Below are positions 43,048 to 51,930 of a DNA stretch of 64,000 nt, piece after piece; position 1 is the stretch's first letter, and the number at the start of each line of letters is the position of its first letter. A program made the position numbers and the translations under genes. The DNA comes from Gordonia terrae (GTDB lineage: Bacteria; Actinomycetota; Actinomycetes; Mycobacteriales; Mycobacteriaceae), in assembly GCF_001698225.1 (NCBI RefSeq), contig NZ_CP016594.1, positions 5,518,001 to 5,582,000 of the forward strand. Reading direction: 5' to 3'. The notes below the pieces were generated by a model that ran no database searches, was not told the DNA's origin, and was given only the letters and a program-made list of their open reading frames with translations.

Positions 43048-43992
43048 GTGTACCTACACACTCAGCAACTGATCAACGAGATCGCCGTCGACGAGCCCGA
43101 TCCGGCCGCCGCGAACGCCTTGCAGGAGGGGCTGGGCGGGCAGTTCGGCGAGATGCGCACGATGATGCAGTACCTGTTCCAGTCCATGAACTTCCGCGGC
43201 GATCCGGCTTCCAAGCCGTACCGGGATCTGCTTCAAGGCGTCGGGACCGAGGAGATCAGCCACGTCGAACTGATCGGCACCACCATCTCCCGCCTGCTCG
43301 ACGGGTCACCGGAGTACAGCGGCAAGAAGACCGACCCGGTCGACAAGCCGGGCGCCAAGGGAGCCACTCCCCTCAAGATCGCCTTGGACACCAGCAACAT
43401 CCACCATTACCTCGTCGGTGCACAGGGCGCGCTGCCGGTGGACGCCGCCGGAAATCCGTGGTCGGGGTCGTACGTGTACAACAGCGGGAACCTCGTTCTC
43501 GACCTGCTCTACAACCTGATGCTCGAATCCACCGGCCGACTGCAGAAATGTCGGATCTACGAGATGACCGACAACAAGACAGCCCGTTCCACGATCGCCT
43601 ATCTGATCGTCCGTGATCAGGCGCATGAGAACGCCTTCGCGAAGGCGTTGGAGAGCCTCGGGGTCAACTGGGGCTCGATCCTGCCGATCCCGAAGACCAA
43701 CGCCGAACGGTTCCCCGAGGTCAAGAAGCTGGTCGACCAGGGATTGCAGAGTGTGCAGTTCACTTTCAGTGCCGACGATCAGAGCGACGCGGCGAAGCTG
43801 TACCGGGGCGCCTCCCCCAGCGGCGACGGGACCGAACTGAGCACCGCGATCATGCCCGAGGGATTCCCCATGACCATCGCGCCGGAACGACGCGAAGAGT
43901 TCGCACCCGGACTGGACAAAGATCTTCTGGCGCTGATCCAAGCGACCGCTGAGGTCGAGATCGCGGCCGCCGACGACCCCGGCAAGATGTAG
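43048..43992 (+). CDS. Manganese catalase
   Basis: A 314-residue non-haem catalase that dismutates hydrogen peroxide. The dimanganese ligands are Glu35 (GQFGEMRTMM), Glu69 and His72 (TEEISHVE), a Glu in YNLMLESTGRLQK and His in RDQAHENAF, matching the family pattern. GTG 43048 has GAGGAG 6 bases upstream. A 17-bp hairpin follows closely after the stop. Cytosolic oxidative-stress protection is the expected role. Confidence 0.95.
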   Translation: MYLHTQQLINEIAVDEPDPAAANALQEGLGGQFGEMRTMMQYLFQSMNFRGDPASKPYRDLLQGVGTEEISHVELIGTTISRLLDGSPEYSGKKTDPVDKPGAKGATPLKIALDTSNIHHYLVGAQGALPVDAAGNPWSGSYVYNSGNLVLDLLYNLMLESTGRLQKCRIYEMTDNKTARSTIAYLIVRDQAHENAFAKALESLGVNWGSILPIPKTNAERFPEVKKLVDQGLQSVQFTFSADDQSDAAKLYRGASPSGDGTELSTAIMPEGFPMTIAPERREEFAPGLDKDLLALIQATAEVEIAAADDPGKM

Positions 43993-44001
43993 CCATGTCA
44001 G

Positions 44002-44038
44002 GTTGCGATTTGTCCCGGTTTCCGGGACAAATCGCAAC
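44002..44038 (+). terminator. Perfect 17-bp hairpin after Mn-catalase
   Basis: GTTGCGATTTGTCCCGG (44002-44018), loop TTT, CCGGGACAAATCGCAAC (44022-44038). A perfect 17-bp stem with a 3-base loop, 10 bases after the catalase stop and upstream of the LapA-like gene. It is probably a terminator. Confidence 0.8.
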
Positions 44039-44081
44039 GGGATCCCGGGCGAGTGCCGACGAATACTCCTACAGTCTCACC

Positions 44082-44348
44082 ATGGCCAAAGACCGAGGCG
44101 CCCCGAAGCCGGGTTCCGGCACCCGTTCCCCGCTGTCCAAGGTGTCGCTGCCGCAATGGATAGCGCTCGGGCTGACGATCCTGGCCGTGGTCTTCATCCT
44201 CCAGAACCGGACCACCGTGCGCATCGAGTTGTTCTGGGTGAGCGTCGAGTCCCCGCTGTGGTTCATCCTGGCCGTGGTCTTCGTCGTGGGCTGGATCGTG
44301 GGAGTGCTCGCCGCCCGCGGCCGCTACCGTCAGCGCCGAACGCACTGA
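44082..44348 (+). CDS. LapA-domain (DUF1049) membrane protein
   Basis: An 88-residue protein with two transmembrane helices (WIALGLTILAVVFILQN and WFILAVVFVVGWIVGVLA) joined by the short periplasmic RTTVRIELFWVSVES, which matches the DUF1049/LapA domain. ATG 44082 is preceded by TACAGT at 6 bases upstream, suggesting a leaderless message. Lipopolysaccharide-assembly annotations of this family do not apply in Gram-positives; role unknown. Confidence 0.85.
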   Translation: MAKDRGAPKPGSGTRSPLSKVSLPQWIALGLTILAVVFILQNRTTVRIELFWVSVESPLWFILAVVFVVGWIVGVLAARGRYRQRRTH

Positions 44349-44379
44349 GCACACTGAGGCGTCGTCGAGGTGCTCGTGT

Positions 44380-45630
44380 CTACGACGACCGGCCGGCCGG
44401 CAAGGCCTTTCGCGGGGTGAGGTGGCCGAGCAGCCAGTCGTAGATCGCGTCGCTGTTCAACAAGGTGAAATGGTGTGCGCCGCCGATGTGGAAGCCCTCC
44501 TGGAACTTCAGCCCACGACGGGCTCGCGTGTGCTGGCCGCGGCCGCTTGGCGCGAGTACCAGACCGTCACCGAGCAGGCGGCCCAACGGATTGTCGGGGT
44601 CGCGGGTGATCGTCGCCGTGACGAAGAGATGCCGAGCGCCGTCGAGCAGCGGGACGTCGGCCCCCGGCGGTTGCGACCACGCGTCCGGGTCGTGACCGAT
44701 CCAGTCGTCGTCGGTCAGGCTGCCGTGGAACAGGTCTCGCACGCCCGCGCTGCGCCGCCGCAGCAGTGACCCGATCGGACGCGTGACCGGCGTCCGGCGC
44801 AGGGCGTTGGTGGCCAGATGGACGCCACGGGCCAGGGGTGCGCCGAGATGCGGGGTGCCCAGGCACACCGTCTCCGACACCAGGCCCGTCCAGTAATCAC
44901 CGCGCTGATCGGCTGTGTGACAAGCACTTCGGACGACGAGCCCACCCATCGAGTGGCCGATGAGGGTCAACCGCGTCACCGGGGTCGGCCAGAGCAGCAC
45001 GAGGCCGTCGAGCAGATCGGCGAGCGTGCGGCCGTTCTCGCTGATATGACGCCCGGTGTTGTAGCGGACCTGGACCTCGGTGGCGCCGAGGTCGCCGGTC
45101 AGTCGCTCACCGTACGTCGGTTGGTCGCCGAGCGCCCATGCGAACTCGGATTCCATCAGTCCGTGCAGGAACACGACGACGTGCCCACCCGCATCGGGGA
45201 AACCGTCGCGCAGCGACTCTGCGTCGAGTGCCACCGGGCGACCGCCGACGCGGATCGACATGTCGGTGGTCAGAGGTGAGCCCGCGGTCTCCAGCTCGTC
45301 GCCGATGAGTCCGTTGAGGATGCCGAGCAGCACTGCACCGCGGTGGGTCTGCGACGGTGCGCGACCCTCAGACCACGGCGCGTATTCGGCCGCCGACCGA
45401 CCGGCGTCGAGCGCCGCGGCAATCGAGTTGTAGGCGCCCTCACTGATGGCGTCGTGCACCATGCGCGCCGAATCGACCGAGCTTCCCAACACCGGCCGGA
45501 GCATCCGGAAGACACCACCGGCGATGACACGGTGCATCGATCCGACTCCGCGCGCCGCAGCGCCGGCTTCGTAGAGCCCGAGGTCGGTGAGCGCCCGCAG
45601 CTCGGCCTCACGCGTGGTCGTGGCGGTCAT
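44380..45630 (-). CDS. Alpha/beta lipase/esterase (PGAP1-like)
   Basis: A 416-residue hydrolase. The oxyanion strand VVVFLHGLME (about 151-160) and the nucleophile GHSMGG (Ser227) are intact, and a late HHFTLLNSD gives the likely catalytic His. The first 130 residues are helical and unique. ATG 45630 is preceded by TACACT at 6 bases upstream, suggesting a leaderless start; the open frame upstream to 45744 lies in a hairpin region. The sequence resembles PGAP1-type or triacylglycerol lipases; substrate not known. Confidence 0.85.
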   Translation of the reverse strand: MTATTTREAELRALTDLGLYEAGAAARGVGSMHRVIAGGVFRMLRPVLGSSVDSARMVHDAISEGAYNSIAAALDAGRSAAEYAPWSEGRAPSQTHRGAVLLGILNGLIGDELETAGSPLTTDMSIRVGGRPVALDAESLRDGFPDAGGHVVVFLHGLMESEFAWALGDQPTYGERLTGDLGATEVQVRYNTGRHISENGRTLADLLDGLVLLWPTPVTRLTLIGHSMGGLVVRSACHTADQRGDYWTGLVSETVCLGTPHLGAPLARGVHLATNALRRTPVTRPIGSLLRRRSAGVRDLFHGSLTDDDWIGHDPDAWSQPPGADVPLLDGARHLFVTATITRDPDNPLGRLLGDGLVLAPSGRGQHTRARRGLKFQEGFHIGGAHHFTLLNSDAIYDWLLGHLTPRKALPAGRSS

Positions 45631-45708
45631 GCCCCGAGTGTACAGATGTGCACTGAATTCGTGGTGCGATCGCAAAGCGCACCCCTCCAGCCGGCGCTGC
45701 CCGATCGG

Positions 45709-45745
45709 GTTGCGGTTCGCCCGGCTATCGGGCCCACACCGCAAC
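45709..45745 (-). terminator. Hairpin after SAM methyltransferase gene
   Basis: GTTGCGG (45709-45715) and CCGCAAC (45739-45745) pair perfectly, with inner CCCG/CGGG. It is 8 bases beyond the stop of the minus-strand methyltransferase, and its GTTGCG outer end resembles the hairpin at 44002-44038. Probable terminator. Confidence 0.6.
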
Positions 45746-45752
45746 TCCGATC

Positions 45753-46397
45753 TCAGGCTGGACGGCGTCGGGCCCGGAACACCACGTCATGCGTGTGGTG
45801 ACCGCCTCCTGCCGCCCGCCCACGCTCCCGCGTCTCATCGGTCACGACCTCCCAGTCCTCTCCGAGCAGATCCGCGAAGTCGCCGGGCTGCACGTAGGCG
45901 TCGGGGTCGAAGCCGTGCGCCCGGACGCCCTCGGGGGCGTGCGCGACCACCAGCAGGGACCCGCCGGGTCCGACGGCCTCGACCATTCGGCGAGCGGCGT
46001 CGATGTTCTCCTTCGGGATCGGGAAGTAGTGCGCCGTCACGAGACCGACGTCGGCGGCGGGCACGTCATCGGCGATCACGTCGGCACGCAGCCAGGTGAT
46101 CGACGGTCGCGGGTCGATCTCGCGGGCCCGGTCGACCGCGACCTGTGAGATGTCGAGGGCAGTGACCTGCCATCCACGGTCGGCCAGCCATCGGGCGTCG
46201 GCACCCTCGCCCGACCCGACGTCGAGTGCGGTGCCCGGGTCGAGGTCGGACACCTCGGCGACGAGCGCGGGGTTGACGTCGGACGTCCAGAGCCGATCCG
46301 CGCCGCGGTAGCGCGCATCCCAACCCTCGGCAGATCCCGGATCGTGGGGCTTCGCGGGCTGGGTCACGGTGTCGGGGCTGCTGTCGTCGGTGGCCAT
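45753..46397 (-). CDS. Class I SAM-dependent methyltransferase
   Basis: A 214-residue methyltransferase. TALDVGSGEGADARWLADRG is motif I (about residues 51-70), LVTAHYFPIP the later part, and GGSLLVVAHAP the post-motif strand. It resembles tellurite-resistance TehB-like or thiopurine methyltransferases. ATG 46397 is chosen because MATDDSSPD is a plausible start; a GAGGGC is immediately before. Divergent from the LLM oxidoreductase. Substrate unknown. Confidence 0.85.
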   Translation of the reverse strand: MATDDSSPDTVTQPAKPHDPGSAEGWDARYRGADRLWTSDVNPALVAEVSDLDPGTALDVGSGEGADARWLADRGWQVTALDISQVAVDRAREIDPRPSITWLRADVIADDVPAADVGLVTAHYFPIPKENIDAARRMVEAVGPGGSLLVVAHAPEGVRAHGFDPDAYVQPGDFADLLGEDWEVVTDETRERGRAAGGGHHTHDVVFRARRRPA

Positions 46398-46536
46398 GCC
46401 CTCGACTGTGGCATGCGAGATCGCGGGTCGCCAGAACGGTTGCCGATGCGGCAAGAATCGACCCGGGGTCCGGGTCGACCCGGGTCTCCCGTCACGTCCG
46501 TCGACGAACCTGCCGACAGCGGGCAGACTGGTCGAC

Positions 46537-47328
46537 ATGGCCTTCCCCATTCGCATCGGTGTCCAACTCCAGCCCCAGCACGCACCCGAGTACTCGCTGA
46601 TCCGTGACGCGGTCCGCCGCGCCGAGGACACGGGTGTCGACGTCGCGTTCAACTGGGATCACTTCTATCCGCTGTACGGCGCCCCGGAGGGCGAACACTT
46701 CGAGTGTTGGACGATGCTCGGCGCGTGGGCAGAGCAGACCTCCCGCGTGGAGATCGGCGCGCTCGTGACCTGCAACTCCTACCGCAATCCGGAGTTGCTC
46801 GCCGACATGGCCCGCACGGTCGACCACATCAGTGGCGGCCGCCTGATCCTGGGCGTCGGAGCCGGCTGGTTCGAGAAGGACTACGACGAGTACGGATACG
46901 ACTTCGGCACCGTCGGGTCCCGTCTTAACGATTTCGGCGCGGCGCTGCCGAGGATCAAATCGCGTCTGGCCAAGCTCAATCCGGCTCCCACCCGCGACAT
47001 CCCGATCCTGATCGGCGGCAGCGGCGAGAAGAAGACCCTGCGCTACATCGCCGAGCACGGCGACGTCTGGCACGGTTTCAACGACGTCGAGCAGTACCGG
47101 CACAAGGCCAAGGTGCTGGCCGACCACTGCGCCGCCGTGGGGCGCAACCCCGAGACCATCGAACGGTCCTCGGGTGTCCAGTTCGACGGGGACACCGACG
47201 CACTCCTGCGCGACGCGGACGCGCTCGCCGACGAGGGCGTCACCTTGCTGACCGTCGGCGTCACCGGCCCCGACTACGACCTCACCGCACTCGAGGCGCT
47301 CTGCCGCTGGCGCGACTCGCGGAACTGA
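46537..47328 (+). CDS. LLM-class F420-dependent oxidoreductase
   Basis: A 263-residue luciferase-like TIM barrel. Seen are RIGVQLQPQH at the start, FNWDHFYPLYG, IGALVTCNSYRNPELLADMARTVDHISGGRLILGVGAGWFEKDY in segments, and PILIGGSGEKKTLRYIAEHGDVWH. Such features fit F420-dependent members. ATG 46537 follows CAGACT at 7 bases, so leaderless expression is plausible. It reduces or oxidises an unknown substrate. Confidence 0.88.
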   Translation: MAFPIRIGVQLQPQHAPEYSLIRDAVRRAEDTGVDVAFNWDHFYPLYGAPEGEHFECWTMLGAWAEQTSRVEIGALVTCNSYRNPELLADMARTVDHISGGRLILGVGAGWFEKDYDEYGYDFGTVGSRLNDFGAALPRIKSRLAKLNPAPTRDIPILIGGSGEKKTLRYIAEHGDVWHGFNDVEQYRHKAKVLADHCAAVGRNPETIERSSGVQFDGDTDALLRDADALADEGVTLLTVGVTGPDYDLTALEALCRWRDSRN

Positions 47329-47385
47329 CCCGCGTAGCGTGCGGCGTCGACGACACCGCACGTCCGCACGGCTAGGTTTGTGATC

Positions 47386-49428
47386 ATGCATCGAGTGCCG
47401 GCACTTCGGGAACTGCTGACACGCGTGGCCTCGGCGGCCGCGCTGGTGGGATTGCTGGGCTTGATCGTGGCCCTGGCATCACCCGGCGCGGCGTCGGCCG
47501 AACCGCCGACCCGGCTGCCCACCTACGTCGTCGACTCCGCCGACGCGATCACACCGGAACAGCGCACCGAGCTCGAGGCTGCGATCGACGCGCTCTACAA
47601 CGACCACGCGGTCCAGATGTGGATCGTGTATGTCCGCGACTTCGACGGCCTCACCAGCGAACAGTGGGCCGATCAGACCGCCGTCGCCAGTGAGTTGGGT
47701 GATCACGACGCCCTGCTCGCCGTCGCGACCGAGGACCGGGCGTACCGGTTGTTCGCCCCCGACAGCGTCGGCGGCCTGGATCAGTCCACGCTCGAAGAGG
47801 TGGCCAACGACGACGTCGTCCCGCAGCTGCGCGACGGCAACTGGGCGGGTGCCGGGCTCGCGGCGGTCAACGGGCTGTCCGGAGCGCTCGAGCCGAGCCA
47901 CACCGGCGTGATCGCGGCCGGGGTCGTCGGCGGGGTGATCGTGCTCGGCGGCAGCGGCGCCTACCTCTACTCACGACGACGGAGGCAACGTCGGATCTCC
48001 GAAGGCGTCGAGACCCTGCGTGAGCAGGAACTGACCGTGGACCAGTTGGCCGCCCAGCCCGTCGAGGTGCTCGACCCGTGGTCACGCGAAGTGCTCACCG
48101 ACCTGGACAACGCGATCCGGACCAGCAAGGAAGAGCTACAGCTTGCGGTGGGCGAGTTCGGGGAGGTCGAGACCGCGCCGTTCACGGACACCGTACGACG
48201 GGCCGAGGAGGCTCTGGCCCGGGCGTTCGCATTGCGGCAACGGCTCGACGACAACGTCCCCGAGACCGACGACGAGCGCCGCTCGATCCTGGTGCAGATC
48301 ATCACCACGAGCACCGAGATCGACGGCGTGCTCGACGATCAGGTCGAGAACTTCGACGCGATGCGCAATCTGCTCATCAACGCGGACACGAGGTTCGATT
48401 CGATCACCCAGCAGTTGATCGGCCTCCGCGCCCGGCTGGAATCGGCGTCCCAGCAGCTCACCGACCTCATCGGCAAGCACGGCGAAGCCACACTGACCTC
48501 CGTTCTCGACAATGTCGATCTCGCCCGGTCCCAGATCGACTTCGCCGAGGCCACCGCGGACCAGGGCCGCGCCGCGATCGCCGCGCCGGTGGGTCAGCAG
48601 GGCCCGGCGGTTGCCGCGATCCGATCGGCGGAGGGTTCGATCGAGCAGGCGACCGTGCTCCTCGACGCCATCGACCACGCGGATGCCAACATCGCCGCCG
48701 CCCGCTCCCGGATGCCTGCGCTCATCGCCGAGGTCGAGGAGGAGCTCGCCGAGGCGGACGCCCTGGCGGAGGCCGGTGGACCGTCACTGGTGAGCGCGAT
48801 CGAGACCGCGCGCACGGCGGTTGCCGGCGCGCGCGGCAACTTCGACGCCGACCCCCTGGGCACCTTCACCGCGCTGGTCGACGCCGACGCCGACCTCGAC
48901 GACGCGCTCGCGGCCGCTCGCGATGCCGCTGCCGAACGCATCCGCCGCGCGCAGGTCCTCACGGCCGCACTCGAGTCGGCCGGCGCGAAGGTGACCGCGG
49001 CCGCGGATTTCATCGGCACCCGCCGCGGGGCCATCCAGTCCACCGCTCGCACCCGGTTCGCCGAAGCGCAACGCCTCCTCCAGTCCGCCACGGACCTTGC
49101 TGCCACCGATCCACCCGCGGCGACGGAGACGGCGCGTCGTGCCGGTTCGCTCGCCGATCAGGCCTTGATGGCCGCCCAGGGTGACGTGGTCAGCTGGCAA
49201 CAGTCGCAGCAGCGGCACCCGACCGGCACGTCCACCGCCGGCGCGGTCCTCGGCGGCATCCTCGTCGACAGTTTCCTGCGCGGCACGATCGGCGGTCGCG
49301 GAGGGGGATTCGGAGGGGGATTCGGCGGCGGCTTCGGGGGAGGCGGCTTCGGCAGCGGTGGCCGCAGTCCGGGATCGTTCGGCGGCTCCGGGTCCTCGGG
49401 CCGGATCGGCACCGGCGGTCGCTTCTAG
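47386..49428 (+). CDS. TPM-domain membrane protein with long coiled-coil stalk
   Basis: A 680-residue protein. A signal peptide (about residues 1-38 ending ASA) precedes a TPM domain (TPM_phosphatase; TYVVDSADAITPEQR to about residue 150), then one transmembrane helix (GVIAAGVVGGVIVLGGSGAYLYSRRRR, about 166-192), a cytoplasmic helical/coiled-coil stretch of nearly 400 residues, and a Gly/Phe-rich C-terminal tail (GGGFGGGF repeats). ATG 47386 (MHRVPA) is preferred; GTG 47380 is also possible. It resembles uncharacterised actinobacterial TPM proteins; an envelope-associated role is inferred. Confidence 0.83.
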   Translation: MHRVPALRELLTRVASAAALVGLLGLIVALASPGAASAEPPTRLPTYVVDSADAITPEQRTELEAAIDALYNDHAVQMWIVYVRDFDGLTSEQWADQTAVASELGDHDALLAVATEDRAYRLFAPDSVGGLDQSTLEEVANDDVVPQLRDGNWAGAGLAAVNGLSGALEPSHTGVIAAGVVGGVIVLGGSGAYLYSRRRRQRRISEGVETLREQELTVDQLAAQPVEVLDPWSREVLTDLDNAIRTSKEELQLAVGEFGEVETAPFTDTVRRAEEALARAFALRQRLDDNVPETDDERRSILVQIITTSTEIDGVLDDQVENFDAMRNLLINADTRFDSITQQLIGLRARLESASQQLTDLIGKHGEATLTSVLDNVDLARSQIDFAEATADQGRAAIAAPVGQQGPAVAAIRSAEGSIEQATVLLDAIDHADANIAAARSRMPALIAEVEEELAEADALAEAGGPSLVSAIETARTAVAGARGNFDADPLGTFTALVDADADLDDALAAARDAAAERIRRAQVLTAALESAGAKVTAAADFIGTRRGAIQSTARTRFAEAQRLLQSATDLAATDPPAATETARRAGSLADQALMAAQGDVVSWQQSQQRHPTGTSTAGAVLGGILVDSFLRGTIGGRGGGFGGGFGGGFGGGGFGSGGRSPGSFGGSGSSGRIGTGGRF

Positions 49429-49440
49429 AGTCGAACGCGA

Positions 49441-49456
49441 TGTTCCACGTGGAACC
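49441..49456. promoter_or_regulatory. parS-like centromere site
   Basis: TGTTCCACGTGGAACC contains the perfect 14-bp palindrome GTTCCACGTGGAAC, two substitutions from the bacterial ParB-binding consensus GTTTCACGTGAAAC and the same as variants reported in some genomes. It is intergenic (between the TPM gene and phoX), where most parS sites are found. Confidence 0.65.
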
Positions 49457-49574
49457 ATCAGGGGTGTTGGGTTGCCGTTCACAATCGGGTAGCCATCGGT
49501 TCGCTTCGCCCTCCTAACGTGCTTCTCGTCGTGCGCCGGCCCCATGGCGCGACCATGCTTTCAGAGGAGCCCGT

Positions 49575-51665
49575 GTGCGTATTCCGTTGCAGCTGTTCAT
49601 GTCCACCGGTGAGGATGCCGGGCGCTCGTCTCGCGCCTACGTGACCTGCCGCTACAAGTGCGGCGACGCCTGCCGGCACGATCCGGGCAACTCGAGCGAT
49701 AACACCTACTTCCGGGACGTCGTCCGGACAGCGGTGTCGCGTCGCAGCGTCCTGAAGACCTCGGCCGGCGCCGCCGTGGCCGTCGGCGCAACGTCCCTCC
49801 TCGCGGCGTGCGGGGACTCCGGTTCGTCCGACCCGGCGTCGTCGAGCGGCACCCCGTCCGGAGATGCACTACCCGGCATGAAGTTCGATGCCGTGGCGCC
49901 GAACACCGAGGACGCCGTGGTGATCCCGGACGGATATCGTCAGGAGGTCGTCATCAGGTGGGGCGACCCGGTTCTGCCCGGCGCACCCGAGTTCGACTTC
50001 GCCAACCAGACCCCGGAGGCGCAGGCCGGGCAGTTCGGGTTCAACAACGACTTCGCGGGGCTCATCCCGGTGGACGGGGTCGCCGACCATCACTACCTGG
50101 TCGCCAACCTCGAGTATCCGACCGAACCGTTCATGTTCACCGGGTACATCGACGGCGAACCCACCGAGCAGCAGGCCAGGATCGCGATGGCGTCGGTCGG
50201 CATCGCGATCGTCGAGGTCACCTCGCAATCCGGGAGTGGTGCACTCAAACCCGTTGTGGGTCCGCGTAACCGGCGGCTCACCGCGTCCAGCCCGTTCCGC
50301 CTGACGGGTCCTGCCGCGGGCAGCGAGTTCGTCAAGACCGCAGCCGACCCGGCCGGGACGACCGTCCTGGGGACCTTCGCGAACTGCTCCGGCGGACTGA
50401 CCCCGTGGGGCACCATGCTCTCCGGCGAGGAGAATTTCAACAACTACTTCGCCAACCCGAGCACGATCACCGAACCCAAGGCGGCGGAGCGACTCGAACG
50501 CTACTCCTTCGAGGACGACGGGGACGAGCACCACTGGGGACGGTTCGACAAGCGCTTCGACCTGGCTGTCGAGCCGAACGAGGGCAATCGCTTCGGCTAC
50601 ATCGTCGAGGTCGACCCGCATGATCCGAATGCCGTTCCGGTCAAGCACAGTTCGATGGGCCGGTTCAAGCACGAGTCGGCGAACATCTACGTGGTCGGCA
50701 GCGGCCCGGACAAGGGCACCGTCGTCGCGTACAGCGGTGACGACGAGCGGTTCGAGTACATCTACAAGTTCGTGTCGAGCCGGAAGATGAAGTCCGGACT
50801 GTCGAAGACGGCACGCGAGCACAACATGGGGATCCTCGACGAGGGCACGCTCTACGTCGCCACGTTCACCGGGGATTCCTCCGAAACCGTGGACGGTTCC
50901 GGAAACCTGCCGGCCTCAGGGAAATTCGGTGGCAAGGGTTCGTGGAAGCCGTTGCTGACGGTCAACGCCGACGGCTCGGCGCGCTCCTACATCGCCGGGA
51001 TGACGCCCGCCGAGGTGGCGGTGTTCACCAGGCAGGCCGCGGACACGGTCGGTGCGACCAAGATGGACCGCCCGGAGGACATCGAGCCGAATCCCAAGAC
51101 CGGCAAGGTGTACTGCGCACTGACCAACAACGATGACCGCGGCACCGACGGGAAAGCTGTTGCCGACGCCGCGAACCCGCGCAACGAGAACAAGAACGGC
51201 CAGGTTCTCGAGATGACCGACGACCACACCGGCACCGAGTTCACCTGGGAACTCTTGCTGGTCTGTGGCGACCCCGCTGCCGCCGACACCTACTACGGCG
51301 GGTTCGACAAGACCAAGGTCAGTCCGATCTCCTGCCCGGACAACGTCGCCTTCGACCCGCATGGAAACCTGTGGATCTCGACCGACGGCAACGCGCTCGA
51401 GAGCAATGACGGGCTGTTCGCAGTTGCGCTCGACGGTGATCGGCGCGGCGAGACCAAGCAGTTCCTGACCGTGCCCAAGGGCGGCGAGACCTGCGGTCCG
51501 ATCATCGACAGCAATCGGATCCTGATCGCCGTTCAGCACCCGGGCGAGCTCGACGACCACTCCGCCGACAACCCGGCGTCGCACTGGCCCGATGGCGGTG
51601 ACTCCCAGCCGCGACCCGCCGTCGTCGCCGTGTGGCGGGACGGTGGCGCCGAGATCGGCGTCTGA
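49575..51665 (+). CDS. PhoX-family alkaline phosphatase
   Basis: A 696-residue PhoX-type calcium/iron phosphatase that should release phosphate from organic esters outside the cell. A Tat signal motif SRRSVLKTS with arginines 56-57 is followed by a hydrophobic stretch and LLAAC (Cys79), a lipobox-like end; a 55-residue N-terminal extension before the twin-arginine is unusual. PhoX motifs such as GGLTPWGTMLSGEENFNNYF, GRFKHESA and KMDRPEDIEPNPKTG are intact. GTG 49575 with GAGGAG 5 bases upstream is the start; a later start before SRRSVLK is possible. Followed by a strong terminator. Confidence 0.9.
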   Translation: MRIPLQLFMSTGEDAGRSSRAYVTCRYKCGDACRHDPGNSSDNTYFRDVVRTAVSRRSVLKTSAGAAVAVGATSLLAACGDSGSSDPASSSGTPSGDALPGMKFDAVAPNTEDAVVIPDGYRQEVVIRWGDPVLPGAPEFDFANQTPEAQAGQFGFNNDFAGLIPVDGVADHHYLVANLEYPTEPFMFTGYIDGEPTEQQARIAMASVGIAIVEVTSQSGSGALKPVVGPRNRRLTASSPFRLTGPAAGSEFVKTAADPAGTTVLGTFANCSGGLTPWGTMLSGEENFNNYFANPSTITEPKAAERLERYSFEDDGDEHHWGRFDKRFDLAVEPNEGNRFGYIVEVDPHDPNAVPVKHSSMGRFKHESANIYVVGSGPDKGTVVAYSGDDERFEYIYKFVSSRKMKSGLSKTAREHNMGILDEGTLYVATFTGDSSETVDGSGNLPASGKFGGKGSWKPLLTVNADGSARSYIAGMTPAEVAVFTRQAADTVGATKMDRPEDIEPNPKTGKVYCALTNNDDRGTDGKAVADAANPRNENKNGQVLEMTDDHTGTEFTWELLLVCGDPAAADTYYGGFDKTKVSPISCPDNVAFDPHGNLWISTDGNALESNDGLFAVALDGDRRGETKQFLTVPKGGETCGPIIDSNRILIAVQHPGELDDHSADNPASHWPDGGDSQPRPAVVAVWRDGGAEIGV

Positions 51666-51682
51666 TCACGGCTTCCCGATCG

Positions 51683-51725
51683 CGGCGCCCCTGAACTCTC
51701 CATCCGGGTGAGTTCGGGGGCGCCG
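51683..51725 (+). terminator. Terminator hairpin after phoX
   Basis: CGGCGCCCCTGAACTC (51683-51698) and GAGTTCGGGGGCGCCG (51710-51725) pair over 16 bp with one mismatch, around an 11-base loop, 17 bases after the phoX stop. Confidence 0.78.
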
Positions 51726-51793
51726 TCGTCTGCCGGGATCGCTCGACCGCTCACCTTCATCGACACGGCCCGACCCGACGCGCCGTGAGTTCG

Positions 51794-51829
51794 TGACAGT
51801 CGTCAAGTTTTTTCTTGACGACTGTCAAG
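51794..51829. promoter_or_regulatory. TetR-type operator upstream of SDR operon
   Basis: CTTGACGACTGTCAAG (51814-51829) is a palindrome with CTTGAC/GTCAAG arms, and the 14 bases TGACAGTCGTCAAG (51794-51807) repeat it inverted across a T6 spacer. Another copy (CTGGACGAGTGTCAAG) lies before the TetR gene at 55501, matching in 14 of 16 positions. Confidence 0.75.
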
Positions 51830-51930
51830 CTTTCGACTTAGTGTGGCGTGCAACACAGATCGCATCGACTGTGTCTCGCTTCTCCGCCGACGCCCACGGC
51901 TCGCGGCGGTTCTCACTGGAGGTGTCAACG

